A stretch of 64,000 bases of DNA, taken from an uncultured Granulosicoccaceae bacterium. Lineage in GTDB: Bacteria; Pseudomonadota; Gammaproteobacteria; Granulosicoccales; Granulosicoccaceae. Positions 46,599-54,251 of this stretch are shown here, piece after piece. The DNA lies in assembly GCA_938006335.1 (NCBI GenBank), contig CALLMF010000005.1:1-64000 (forward strand), in the 5' to 3' direction. Position 1 is the stretch's first letter, and every line of letters starts with the position of its first letter. Below the pieces are notes generated by a model that saw nothing but the letters and a program-made list of their open reading frames with translations, ran no database searches and was not told the origin of the DNA. A program made the translations under genes and the position numbers.

Positions 46599-47621
46599 AT
46601 GAAATTCACCAAGACAGTGACAGCTGTTGCGGTCGCGGGTCTGTTCGCAGTCCCGATGGCGGCTTCGGCTGAAACAACGCTTTCTGGCGTCGTACAAATC
46701 AAGTTCCAAGGCTTCGACGATGACGATATCGACGATGACTCGGGCGACCTGTCCCTACAATCCGGTGACGTACGTGCCGCGATCAACACCCAGCACGCTC
46801 TTGGCGGTGGCCTCACCGGCTACGGCAACCTGCAGATGAACATCGACAACCTGACGGGCCAGGGCGGCCTGAACCAGGACGTTCAGTTGGGTGACGAGAT
46901 TCCGGAAGACGATCCAGAATTTGACCCGGATAACCCCTTCAGCCGTGATCCGGTCAACCTGAACTCTGCGGCTACCGTCGCGGCCGACAACGTTTACGTC
47001 GGCGTCAAGGGTGGTTTCGGTGACATTCGGTTGGGTGAGATCCCGCTCGCTGTCGAGTACGGTCAGGTGGCTAACGACATCCACGATGTCGGCTCAACTG
47101 TCGTTGACGGCATCAGCTACGTCGGTACCTTCGGCCCGGCTGGCATCATCGCAAACTACTCACTCGAGCCGAACAGCGACATGCTCGGTATCGGTGCGAA
47201 GTTCTCTGCTTTCGGCGCCTCTATCGGTGTCGGTTACGAGCAGCGCAACATCGGTGACGATTCGGCCGACAATGTCGCGGCTGGTGCGTCCTTCGGTATC
47301 GCTGGCTTCTCTGTTGCTGCCCAGTACTGGAACAAGGGCGGTGTAGGCGCCCAGGAAGACGAGGAAAACCTTGCGGTCAAGGTCGGCTACTCCATCAGTG
47401 GTGTCGCTCTCGGCCTGACTTACTCGTTGCTCAACAACGCAGGCCGCATTGAGGACAACGAGGAAAGCATCATCCGCATTGATGCCTCTTACGGCTTTGG
47501 TGGTGGTTTCGACATCAGCACGCGCATCAACTTCATTGACCGTGCGGGCAACGAAGATGATGAGCTTGACTTCGACAACAGCCGCACCGACTACCGCATC
47601 CAGATCAGCAAGAGCTTCTAA
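46599..47621 (+). CDS. Gram-negative porin
   Basis: The 340-residue protein has a signal peptide (MKFTKTVTAVAVAGLFAVPM, cleavage at ASA) and the general-porin pattern TLSGVVQIKFQGF, acidic loops, GVKGGFGDIRLGEIPLAVE and a C-terminal strand ending in phenylalanine (RIQISKSF), the outer-membrane assembly signal. Aspartate-rich loops (DDDDIDDDSGD) may favour cations. It follows a clear promoter and is monocistronic, so it is probably highly expressed. Confidence 0.93.
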   Translation: MKFTKTVTAVAVAGLFAVPMAASAETTLSGVVQIKFQGFDDDDIDDDSGDLSLQSGDVRAAINTQHALGGGLTGYGNLQMNIDNLTGQGGLNQDVQLGDEIPEDDPEFDPDNPFSRDPVNLNSAATVAADNVYVGVKGGFGDIRLGEIPLAVEYGQVANDIHDVGSTVVDGISYVGTFGPAGIIANYSLEPNSDMLGIGAKFSAFGASIGVGYEQRNIGDDSADNVAAGASFGIAGFSVAAQYWNKGGVGAQEDEENLAVKVGYSISGVALGLTYSLLNNAGRIEDNEESIIRIDASYGFGGGFDISTRINFIDRAGNEDDELDFDNSRTDYRIQISKSF

Positions 47622-47947
47622 GGATCGGCTAGTCTCATGCCTGGCCTGAACGGTCGGGCATGTCAAGTCAGCGGGGGGCCCCTTTGGGGTCTCCCGTACC
47701 CTGTGGTGAAAAATCAGTTTCTGGACCTGAGGCGGGTCCAGACGTAACTCGCGCACAGACATCCCGAGCGCTGGGTGTGCCTGGTCGGGTGTGTGCATTC
47801 AGCGACGTATGACAAGCTCGCCGTAGCCGCTGCTACCAAGGCGACGATGGTTCTGCAGGCGCGTCTTCGGTCAGCGCCCGGACCTCACTCGTCGTCGAAG
47901 GGGTGTGTGCTGAACCCCCTCGCTCTCAAAAGGCTCTTCTGACCTGA
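47622..47947 (+). other. Gap between porin and minE without a gene
   Basis: No convincing coding frame is visible in these 326 bases. A GC-rich nested inverted repeat near 47672-47694 (GGGGG, CCCC-TTT-GGGG, CTCCC) may terminate the porin transcript but has no uridine tract. A second hairpin at 47720-47742 is described separately. Confidence 0.5.
47720..47742 (-). terminator. Possible terminator downstream of minE
   Basis: An inverted repeat TCTGGACC/GGTCCAGA (arms 47720-47727 and 47735-47742) is followed on the minus strand by AAACTGATTTTT. It lies about 200 bases after minE on that strand, so it could end the min transcript; distance and the interrupted tract keep this tentative. Confidence 0.4.
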
Positions 47948-48277
47948 CTAGCGGCCGCTCAACGCAGCACGTCGCTCCGCAGCACGTTTGCGCGCAGCAG
48001 CTGATGGCGTGATGTTGCCCGCATTTTCCTCCGGCAAGGTAATGTTGAGTTCGAGCACATCACAGGCATCCTGCTGCTCGACGTTGACGGACACACTGTC
48101 GTCACCGACATCAACGTATTTCTTGATCACGTCGAGGATGTCCTTGCGCAGCATTGGCAGAAAATCCGGACCGCTGCGATCCGAACGTTCGTGAGCGATC
48201 AGCACCTGCAGGCGGTCCTTCGCGACCTTGGCAGACGCGTCCTCGTTGCGGCTTCTGAAAAATCGGAAAATTCCCAT
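47948..48277 (-). CDS. minE: Cell division topological specificity factor MinE
   Basis: The 109-residue protein begins with the membrane-targeting MGIFRFFRSR and the MinD-contact region AKDRLQVLIAHERSDRSGP, then the dimeric beta domain (ILDVIKKYVDVGDDSVSVNV). It is about 20 residues longer than E. coli MinE, with a basic tail (RKRAAERRAALSGR). It drives MinCD oscillation. It follows minD by six bases. Confidence 0.97.
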   Translation of the reverse strand: MGIFRFFRSRNEDASAKVAKDRLQVLIAHERSDRSGPDFLPMLRKDILDVIKKYVDVGDDSVSVNVEQQDACDVLELNITLPEENAGNITPSAAARKRAAERRAALSGR

Positions 48278-48283
48278 GGCGGG

Positions 48284-49093
48284 TTACCCGAAGATCCGCT
48301 TCAGGATGCCCTTTTTCTGGACTTCCATGAAGCGGTGAGGTTTAGCCTCGCCCAGTAGGCGATCAATGGCGTCGGAATAGGCTTGGCCGGCCTCGCTCTC
48401 GTCGTCCAGGATAACGGGCTTGCCAGCATTCGATGATTCCAGAACCGAAGGGGACTCAGGGATGATGCCGAGGAGCGGAATGGCCAGGAGATCGACGATG
48501 TCATCTACCGACAGCATTTGCCCGTCCTTGACGCGCGCCGGGTTGTAGCGCGTGATCAGCAGGTGTTCCTTGACCGGGTCTTCGTTCATCTTCGATCGCT
48601 TGGACTCACTTTGCAGGATGCCCAGGATTCGATCGGAATCACGCACCGAAGAGACTTCGGGGTTGGTGGTCACGATGGCCTCGTCAGCGAAGTAGAGCGC
48701 CATCTTTGCGCCTTTTTCGATGCCCGCCGGCGAATCGCAGATGATGTAGTCGAATTCGGCCTTCTTCAGCTTGTGCATGACCCGGGCAATGCCCTCTATG
48801 GTCAACGCGTCCTTGTCGCGCGTTTGCGACGCCGGAAGAATGTAGAGATTTTCCAGACGCTTGTCCTTGATCAGCGTCTGGTGAAGGCTCGACTCCTGGT
48901 TGACCAGGTTGACGAGGTCGTAGACGACCCGCCGCTCGCAGCCCATGATCAGATCGAGGTTGCGCAGGCCGACGTCAAAATCGATAACGACAGTCTTGAA
49001 GCCGCGCCGTGCAAGGCCTGTGGCAATAGACGCGCTGGTCGTGGTCTTGCCAACGCCTCCTTTGCCCGATGTCACTACAATGGTCTTGGTCAA
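48284..49093 (-). CDS. minD: Septum-site-determining ATPase MinD
   Basis: The 269-residue ParA-type ATPase has the deviant Walker A KGGVGKTT (residues 10-17), switch regions DFDVGLRNLDL and CDSPAGIEKGA, and the C-terminal amphipathic membrane-binding helix (KKGILKRIFG). With MinC it blocks septa at the poles. Middle gene of minCDE, 60 bases after minC. Confidence 0.98.
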   Translation of the reverse strand: MTKTIVVTSGKGGVGKTTTSASIATGLARRGFKTVVIDFDVGLRNLDLIMGCERRVVYDLVNLVNQESSLHQTLIKDKRLENLYILPASQTRDKDALTIEGIARVMHKLKKAEFDYIICDSPAGIEKGAKMALYFADEAIVTTNPEVSSVRDSDRILGILQSESKRSKMNEDPVKEHLLITRYNPARVKDGQMLSVDDIVDLLAIPLLGIIPESPSVLESSNAGKPVILDDESEAGQAYSDAIDRLLGEAKPHRFMEVQKKGILKRIFG

Positions 49094-49153
49094 GCTCTCA
49101 CTCCCGATCGTAAGTTGTACCGCCGCGCCAACTGCTCGCGGCGGAAGGTCCGA

Positions 49154-49921
49154 CTACAGCGGCCCTATGTTGAGCCGTTCATCCTCCAGATACACCTTGG
49201 CGGCCTTGCCGCGCAGCTCCTCTGGAATGGTCTCAAGCTGTCTGTAGATGCCAGCGACCGATACGAGTTCTGCCTCAAGCGACTGGCAGAAGATGTTGGT
49301 GTTCGTGTCGCCTGAAACGCCGCAGAGGGCCTTGCCCCGCAGCGGCCCGTAGACGTGAATATTGTTGTCCGCAACGACCTCGGCGCCGGCGCCCACCTGC
49401 CCGATGATAATCAGGTCGGTGTCGCGCGCATAGATCTGTTGGCCTGATCGAACAGGCCGGTCGATGATCAGCGGCTTCCTGGCTATGTATTCGACCTCGC
49501 GCTCGGTGACAAGGGGCTCTGCGGATGCGGGTGTCTCTGCTGCTGCGCCGTCGGCTTTCGCCGGGGTTGATTCCGACTTGGCCGCGCCGGAAATCCGACG
49601 TGCGCTACTCTCGATCAATGGTAACTCGATGGTCTGCGCGAGCGGTGAAGTTTTGTCATGTGTTGCAGCGACGATAGGTACGAGTTTGTGGCGGCGAATA
49701 CAGGCGACCAGCGCTGCCGGGTCGAGCTTGTCGGCAGCTTCTTCGTCGCCATCGAGCGGTGAGAGGTCGACCACGACCGGGGTGTTGGAGAAAAATCCCG
49801 GCGCCTGCAGCACCTTGTCGGCGAGGCTGGCATCGATGATGTCGACATCGGCAACGCCCACCTTGAGCGACATGAAGGTGTACATCCCCCCCTTCAATTC
49901 GACTCGGTTGTCGCTTGGCAC
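49154..49921 (-). CDS. minC: Septum-site-determining protein MinC
   Basis: The 255-residue FtsZ inhibitor has an N-terminal domain (VELKGGMYTFMSLKV at the start) and a C-terminal beta-helix that binds MinD (RSGQQIYARDTDLIIIG, ADNNIHVYGPLRGKALCGV). The central linker is alanine-rich. Start is GTG at 49921, required to include the conserved ELKG strand; an ATG at 49885 would cut into it. First gene of minCDE. Confidence 0.95.
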   Translation of the reverse strand: MPSDNRVELKGGMYTFMSLKVGVADVDIIDASLADKVLQAPGFFSNTPVVVDLSPLDGDEEAADKLDPAALVACIRRHKLVPIVAATHDKTSPLAQTIELPLIESSARRISGAAKSESTPAKADGAAAETPASAEPLVTEREVEYIARKPLIIDRPVRSGQQIYARDTDLIIIGQVGAGAEVVADNNIHVYGPLRGKALCGVSGDTNTNIFCQSLEAELVSVAGIYRQLETIPEELRGKAAKVYLEDERLNIGPL

Positions 49922-50173
49922 GTGTTGTAGTGGCTCGAAGTCAGGTCGGCAACGGCAGCAGCAATGGCGGTTGCCGCTGGACTACAGGCATGGAGAACCT
50001 TCCCCAGCTGCTTGTAGCATGCAGTTTAAATGAAAGGAGGCAATGAGTGAGGTGTCGTCCGGCACGTATCCTGTGCGGTGTCGGCCGAGGAGGAGGCAAC
50101 TGATGATTTTTACGGTTGTTTCTGGCACACTTTTTCATCGGACGACCGGCGCCGGTCAGCGGCAAGAGGAGTC

Positions 50174-51250
50174 GTGCGCAAGATCATTCATGTCGACATG
50201 GATGCGTTCTACGCATCGGTCGAGCAGCGCGACAACCCGGCCTTGCGTGGACAAGCGGTCATTGTCGGGGGGCGTCCCGACAGTCGCGGCGTGGTGGCGG
50301 CCTGCAGTTACGAGGCCCGAGCGTTTGGTATCCACTCGGCAATGCCAAGTGCGGAGGCCGCCCGGCGTTGTCCGCAGGCGATCTTTGTAAAACCGCGGTT
50401 CGAGGTCTACAAGCGCGTCTCGGCACACGTGCACGAGGTGTTCCGCGAGTTTACCGAGATCATCGAGCCCCTGTCGCTCGATGAAGCCTATCTGGATGTC
50501 AGCAATAGCGATCTTTTCGAAGGATCTGCAGTGCGCATGGCACGCGAGATTCGGGCGGAGATTCGAACGCGTACCGCGCTGGTAGCCTCTGCCGGTGTTT
50601 CGTACAACAAGTTTCTCGCCAAGCTCGCGTCGGACCATGACAAGCCGGACGGGCTCTATTGTGTCCTGCCGGAGCAGGGCGAGGCGTATGTGGCGAGTCT
50701 GCCCGTCGGCCGCTTCCACGGCGTTGGGCGCGTGACCGAAGCGCGCATGCACGCGCTGGGAATCGACACCGGAGCTGATTTGCGCGCACTGTCGCTCGCA
50801 GAGCTCGAGTCCGAGTTCGGCAAGAGCGCGCTCTGGTATTTCAACATCGCGCGTGGCATCGACGAGCGACCGGTGCGCGTGTCCCGAACGCGCAAGTCGA
50901 TGGGGGGTGAACGGACGTTCAGCCGCGATCTGACAGATCCGGCCCGCATGATGGACGTCCTCGGCGAACTCGCCAGCGACGTGTTCCAGGATCTGGGGCA
51001 GCGCGAGCTGTTGGCCCGCACGGTTACCGTCAAGGTGCGTTTTTCAGACTTTGAAACACTCACTCGAGCGCACTCGGAGCGCTCTCAACCGGTCAACGCG
51101 GCGATCATCAGGCGGGCGTTACCGGTGTTGCTCGAGCGGGCGCTTGCGCAGCGGCCGGGACCGCGGGTTCGTCTGTTGGGGATTTCGTTCAGCGGCCTGG
51201 CGCACCGGGGCGATGATCGGCCACGGCAGCTGGAACTCGACGACCTATGA
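50174..51250 (+). CDS. dinB: DNA polymerase IV
   Basis: The 358-residue Y-family translesion polymerase has HVDMDAFYASVE (D8) at the start, the catalytic D103/E104 in SLDEAYLD, and the helix-hairpin-helix GRFHGVGRVTEARM region, then the little-finger domain. GTG 50174 is preceded by AGAGGAG, a strong ribosome site. No convincing LexA box is visible in the 250-base gap shared with divergent minC. Its stop overlaps the convergent GGDEF/EAL gene by six bases. Confidence 0.96.
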   Translation: MRKIIHVDMDAFYASVEQRDNPALRGQAVIVGGRPDSRGVVAACSYEARAFGIHSAMPSAEAARRCPQAIFVKPRFEVYKRVSAHVHEVFREFTEIIEPLSLDEAYLDVSNSDLFEGSAVRMAREIRAEIRTRTALVASAGVSYNKFLAKLASDHDKPDGLYCVLPEQGEAYVASLPVGRFHGVGRVTEARMHALGIDTGADLRALSLAELESEFGKSALWYFNIARGIDERPVRVSRTRKSMGGERTFSRDLTDPARMMDVLGELASDVFQDLGQRELLARTVTVKVRFSDFETLTRAHSERSQPVNAAIIRRALPVLLERALAQRPGPRVRLLGISFSGLAHRGDDRPRQLELDDL

Positions 51251-53176
51251 CGCGAGCATCAAGTCCGGAAAGGTGGTTGCCCGCATCGGACGGCACAGGA
51301 AGTAGCCCTGTACGCGGTCGCAGCCAAGCGCTGCCACCGTGTCGCACTGTTCCTGCGTCTCGATACCTTCTGCGACCACATCGGCTCCGATGCTGCGGGC
51401 GATATCGACTACGGCGTGGACGATGTCCTGGCTGTTGGCGTTGGTGGTGATGTCGGTGATGAACGCACGGTCGATCTTGACTTCGCTGATCGGAAAGTCG
51501 CGCAGTTCGAGCAAGGATGAATAGCCGACGCCGAAATCGTCTATCGCGATCTTGGCGCCGAGACCGGTCAACTCGTTGAGAATGCCAGTCAGGCTGGATG
51601 CGTCGTCGAAAAGGGCGGTTTCCGTGATTTCCAGGCACAGGTTGTCCGGGTTGAATCCGGTGCGCTCGAACATGTCCGCAATGTCGCCCACGATGCGTCG
51701 GGTATCGAATTGCTTTCGAGAGAGATTGACCGAGAGTGTGGTCGGCGAGCCACCAAACTGCGCCAGTCGCTGGTAGTCGGCGACAGCACGATCGAGCACC
51801 CAGGCGCCGATGTGGGAAATGATCCCGGTCTGCTCGGCAATCGGGATGAAATCAGCGGGCGAAACGTTGCCGAACTCGGTGCTGTTCCAGCGCAGAAGCG
51901 CCTCCATGCCGCAGGTTCGCTGGGTGCGCAAGTCTACCTGCGGTTGATACTGCAGCGACAGCTCGTCGTTGTCGATGGCACGCTGCAAACCGATTTCAAG
52001 CTGGTGGTCTCGTTTGGCCTTCTGCTGGCGCGTGGAGTTGTAGACCACAAGCTTGTTGTTGCCGAGACGCTTGGCGTGCGCACACGCGCTGTCGGCGGCG
52101 GTCAGCAGGGCGGAGACGGTGTTGCCGTGTTCCGGCGCATATGCAATGCCGACGCTGGCGCGCACAGGTACGGTCATGGAATTGACCTTGAGGCCTCCGC
52201 GTAGCAGTCCAAGCATCTCGTGTACGCGGCGCTCGATGTCATCCTGAGCGCCGGCAAACTCGAGAAGTACGGCAAACTCATCGCCTGCGGTGCGTGCGAT
52301 CAGGGCTGTCTCCGGCATGGCGTGCTGAAGGCAGATTGCGGTCTGCTTGAGGAGCTCGTCGCCTGCCGTGCGCCCATAGGTATCGTTGATCTGGCGAAAG
52401 CTCTTCAGATCAACGATAAGCAGTGCGAGGCGATTGTCGGTGCGCGCGCAACGCTGTGCGAGAACGCTGACGAGGTGCGTGCGGGTCGGGAGTGCGGTCA
52501 GTGGGTCGTAGCGGCTAGCGCTACCGGACGTTGATTGGTTGGGGTACACCGCTATCGCCGTGCCTCCGTCCTCGGTCTGGCGCTCTTTGACGAGCAAGGA
52601 GCTGCGTCCGTAGCTCGCGAGTTCGAAGGCGAGGGTGGCATCTGGATTCTGCTTGTCGCGAGCACGGTTGCGGGCGCGCTCGATCGCGAGGTTGTCAGGA
52701 GACAAGTTCGCGTAGACGTCAAAGCTGGTGCTGTGCAGCAGCTCGTCGTCGGACACCTCCATGGGAAAGAGCGCAAGCAGCTTGCGGTTAGCTGCTGTCA
52801 AGCGTCCCTTGGTATCGAACAGGGCGATCGCGTCGGGCAATGACTCGAGGATGGCTGAGTTTGGTGTGTTGCGGCCACGACGCCGCCACAGTGCAAGCAC
52901 ACCGATGCCGAGACCTGCAAGGCATGCGCCGGCCGCGATCTCACTGCCGGCAAGCTGATACCAATCGAGCAGCAGGGTGCCCGCAGAGGACATGAACTCG
53001 CCCGTGGCATCCGCAAAGCTATGGGTCACCGCTGGCGGTGCGTCCGGGACGCTCAGGCCGCCCGCGAGCAGCTGAGTCGGCGCGCTGTCCGCAACCGCTC
53101 GCTGACTTGGCGCTAGCGCAAGGCCCGCAGCAGCAGTCGTGTGCGCTATCAACAGTGTTTGGGTGGAGAATTGCAA
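51245..53176 (-). CDS. Membrane GGDEF/EAL cyclic-di-GMP protein
   Basis: The 643-residue protein has an N-terminal hydrophobic leader, an extracytoplasmic stretch of about 50 residues, a membrane helix (about 78-95, ending in RRRGRN), a PAS-like segment (about 105-210), a GGDEF domain whose active loop reads TAGDEF, and an EAL domain with MEALLRW, ITETALFDD, IDDFGVGYSSL and VAEGIET. The phosphodiesterase residues appear complete. An alanine in the first loop position is seen in some active cyclases, so dual activity cannot be excluded. Confidence 0.93.
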   Translation of the reverse strand: MQFSTQTLLIAHTTAAAGLALAPSQRAVADSAPTQLLAGGLSVPDAPPAVTHSFADATGEFMSSAGTLLLDWYQLAGSEIAAGACLAGLGIGVLALWRRRGRNTPNSAILESLPDAIALFDTKGRLTAANRKLLALFPMEVSDDELLHSTSFDVYANLSPDNLAIERARNRARDKQNPDATLAFELASYGRSSLLVKERQTEDGGTAIAVYPNQSTSGSASRYDPLTALPTRTHLVSVLAQRCARTDNRLALLIVDLKSFRQINDTYGRTAGDELLKQTAICLQHAMPETALIARTAGDEFAVLLEFAGAQDDIERRVHEMLGLLRGGLKVNSMTVPVRASVGIAYAPEHGNTVSALLTAADSACAHAKRLGNNKLVVYNSTRQQKAKRDHQLEIGLQRAIDNDELSLQYQPQVDLRTQRTCGMEALLRWNSTEFGNVSPADFIPIAEQTGIISHIGAWVLDRAVADYQRLAQFGGSPTTLSVNLSRKQFDTRRIVGDIADMFERTGFNPDNLCLEITETALFDDASSLTGILNELTGLGAKIAIDDFGVGYSSLLELRDFPISEVKIDRAFITDITTNANSQDIVHAVVDIARSIGADVVAEGIETQEQCDTVAALGCDRVQGYFLCRPMRATTFPDLMLAS

Positions 53177-53412
53177 CTCTGGTCCCGTCGTCTCGACGTG
53201 CGGCAGAACGCCGGCGTCGGAAGGCGATGCGAAGCACCGGAAGACCTAAGGGAAGTTAGCAGATAGATTCACTAACTGTGCAAAAAATCTGGCTTTTTTT
53301 CTCCCCGAAAAGCCTGTTCAGTACAGGGGTGGGGGACGATGCATTTCGGCGGCCCGGAGTGTAGTTGTCAATCGAAAAAATGCGAACAACACGGCTGTGC
53401 GACTAGCCAAAA

Positions 53413-53449
53413 GTACCGGAGAGCCAACAGTGTCCTGGCTCTCCGGTAC
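53413..53449 (-). terminator. Rho-independent terminator of the parvulin gene
   Basis: A perfect 14-base inverted repeat (arms 53413-53426 and 53436-53449, nine-base loop) begins seven bases after the parvulin stop on the minus strand and is followed there by TTTTGG. The rest of the gap 53177-53455 holds only T/A-rich DNA upstream of the GGDEF/EAL gene. Confidence 0.7.
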
Positions 53450-53455
53450 GACGCA

Positions 53456-53734
53456 CTAGCTACGTTCGGTGACTTGTACTGCGTGATAGCCGAACTGTGT
53501 CTTGATCGGACCTTGTACGGCACCCACCTCGCCTTCGAAACACGCGGTTTCGAACTCCGGAACCATCTGGCCCTTGCCAAAGGTGCCGAGGTTGCCGCCG
53601 TCGCGACTTGAGGGGCACGAGGAGTTGGACTTGGCGACATCCGCGAAGTCCGCACCGGCCTTGATCTCATCGATCAGGGTCTGGCAGCGAGTTTCGTCGT
53701 CGACGAGAATGTGGCGGGCAGTGGCTTGGCTCAT
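53456..53734 (-). CDS. PpiC-type peptidyl-prolyl isomerase (parvulin)
   Basis: The 92-residue single-domain parvulin has ARHILVDDE at the start, the active-site region CPSSRDGGNLGTFGKGQMVP and the closing TQFGYHAVQV. Without a signal peptide it should be cytosolic, as PpiC is in E. coli. The ATG at 53734 fits the family start. A hypothetical gene lies about 80 bases upstream on the same strand. Confidence 0.94.
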   Translation of the reverse strand: MSQATARHILVDDETRCQTLIDEIKAGADFADVAKSNSSCPSSRDGGNLGTFGKGQMVPEFETACFEGEVGAVQGPIKTQFGYHAVQVTERS

Positions 53735-53816
53735 GGTTGATGTTTTCCTGCTTGGGTTGGTGTTGGAGGCAATTCGGGGTGTGTCGCGCCGATTGATGAA
53801 CCCGGCGCGAGCGGGC

Positions 53817-54119
53817 TCAGGAAGATCGCTTGGGCTTCCAGATACCAAAGGATTCTTGTTGTGGAGGCGCCGCTGGCGGTGCTGCTTGCTGGCGGCGCTG
53901 GTTGTCGACATCTTCTGCCACGTGCTTCATGAAGGCGCCGAGCTGGTCCAGCACCTCCGTCTTCTGCTCTGACGGCATGTCCTGCTGCCCGAGCAGAAAG
54001 CCAACCACGGCGCAAAGATACTGCGCATGGACGCTTGGGTCCGTCGCCGACGGGTCGTGCTTCTGCACGACTTCCTGCAGGTCGCCGACAAGTGTGGCGG
54101 ACAGTTTGAGTTCACTCAT
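53817..54119 (-). CDS. Conserved-looking small soluble protein, family not recognised
   Basis: The 100-residue product is mostly helical, with a proline/glutamine-rich tail (RRQQAAPPAAPPQQESFGIW). Segments such as AQYLCAVVGFLLGQQDM and EVLDQLGAFMKHVAEDVDNQ look like a small helical bundle. There is no signal, membrane helix or catalytic motif. ATG 54119 is the only good start. Transcription with the following parvulin gene is plausible from spacing. Confidence 0.65.
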   Translation of the reverse strand: MSELKLSATLVGDLQEVVQKHDPSATDPSVHAQYLCAVVGFLLGQQDMPSEQKTEVLDQLGAFMKHVAEDVDNQRRQQAAPPAAPPQQESFGIWKPKRSS

Positions 54120-54251
54120 TGGTGGTAGGGGCGGTCAGTTTCTGAAGTGGTGAATCCGGCGCCATGAGCCTGCCCGTGACGAAACAAGCGGCACGTAACC
54201 GACTGCAAAGACGCTTGCGGAGCGCCTAGGGTAAGGTCTTCGCCGCGTGGT

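Noticed and set aside
51245-53176. Inactive GGDEF domain
   Set aside because: The loop is AGDEF; an alanine in the first position occurs in active cyclases, so loss cannot be claimed.
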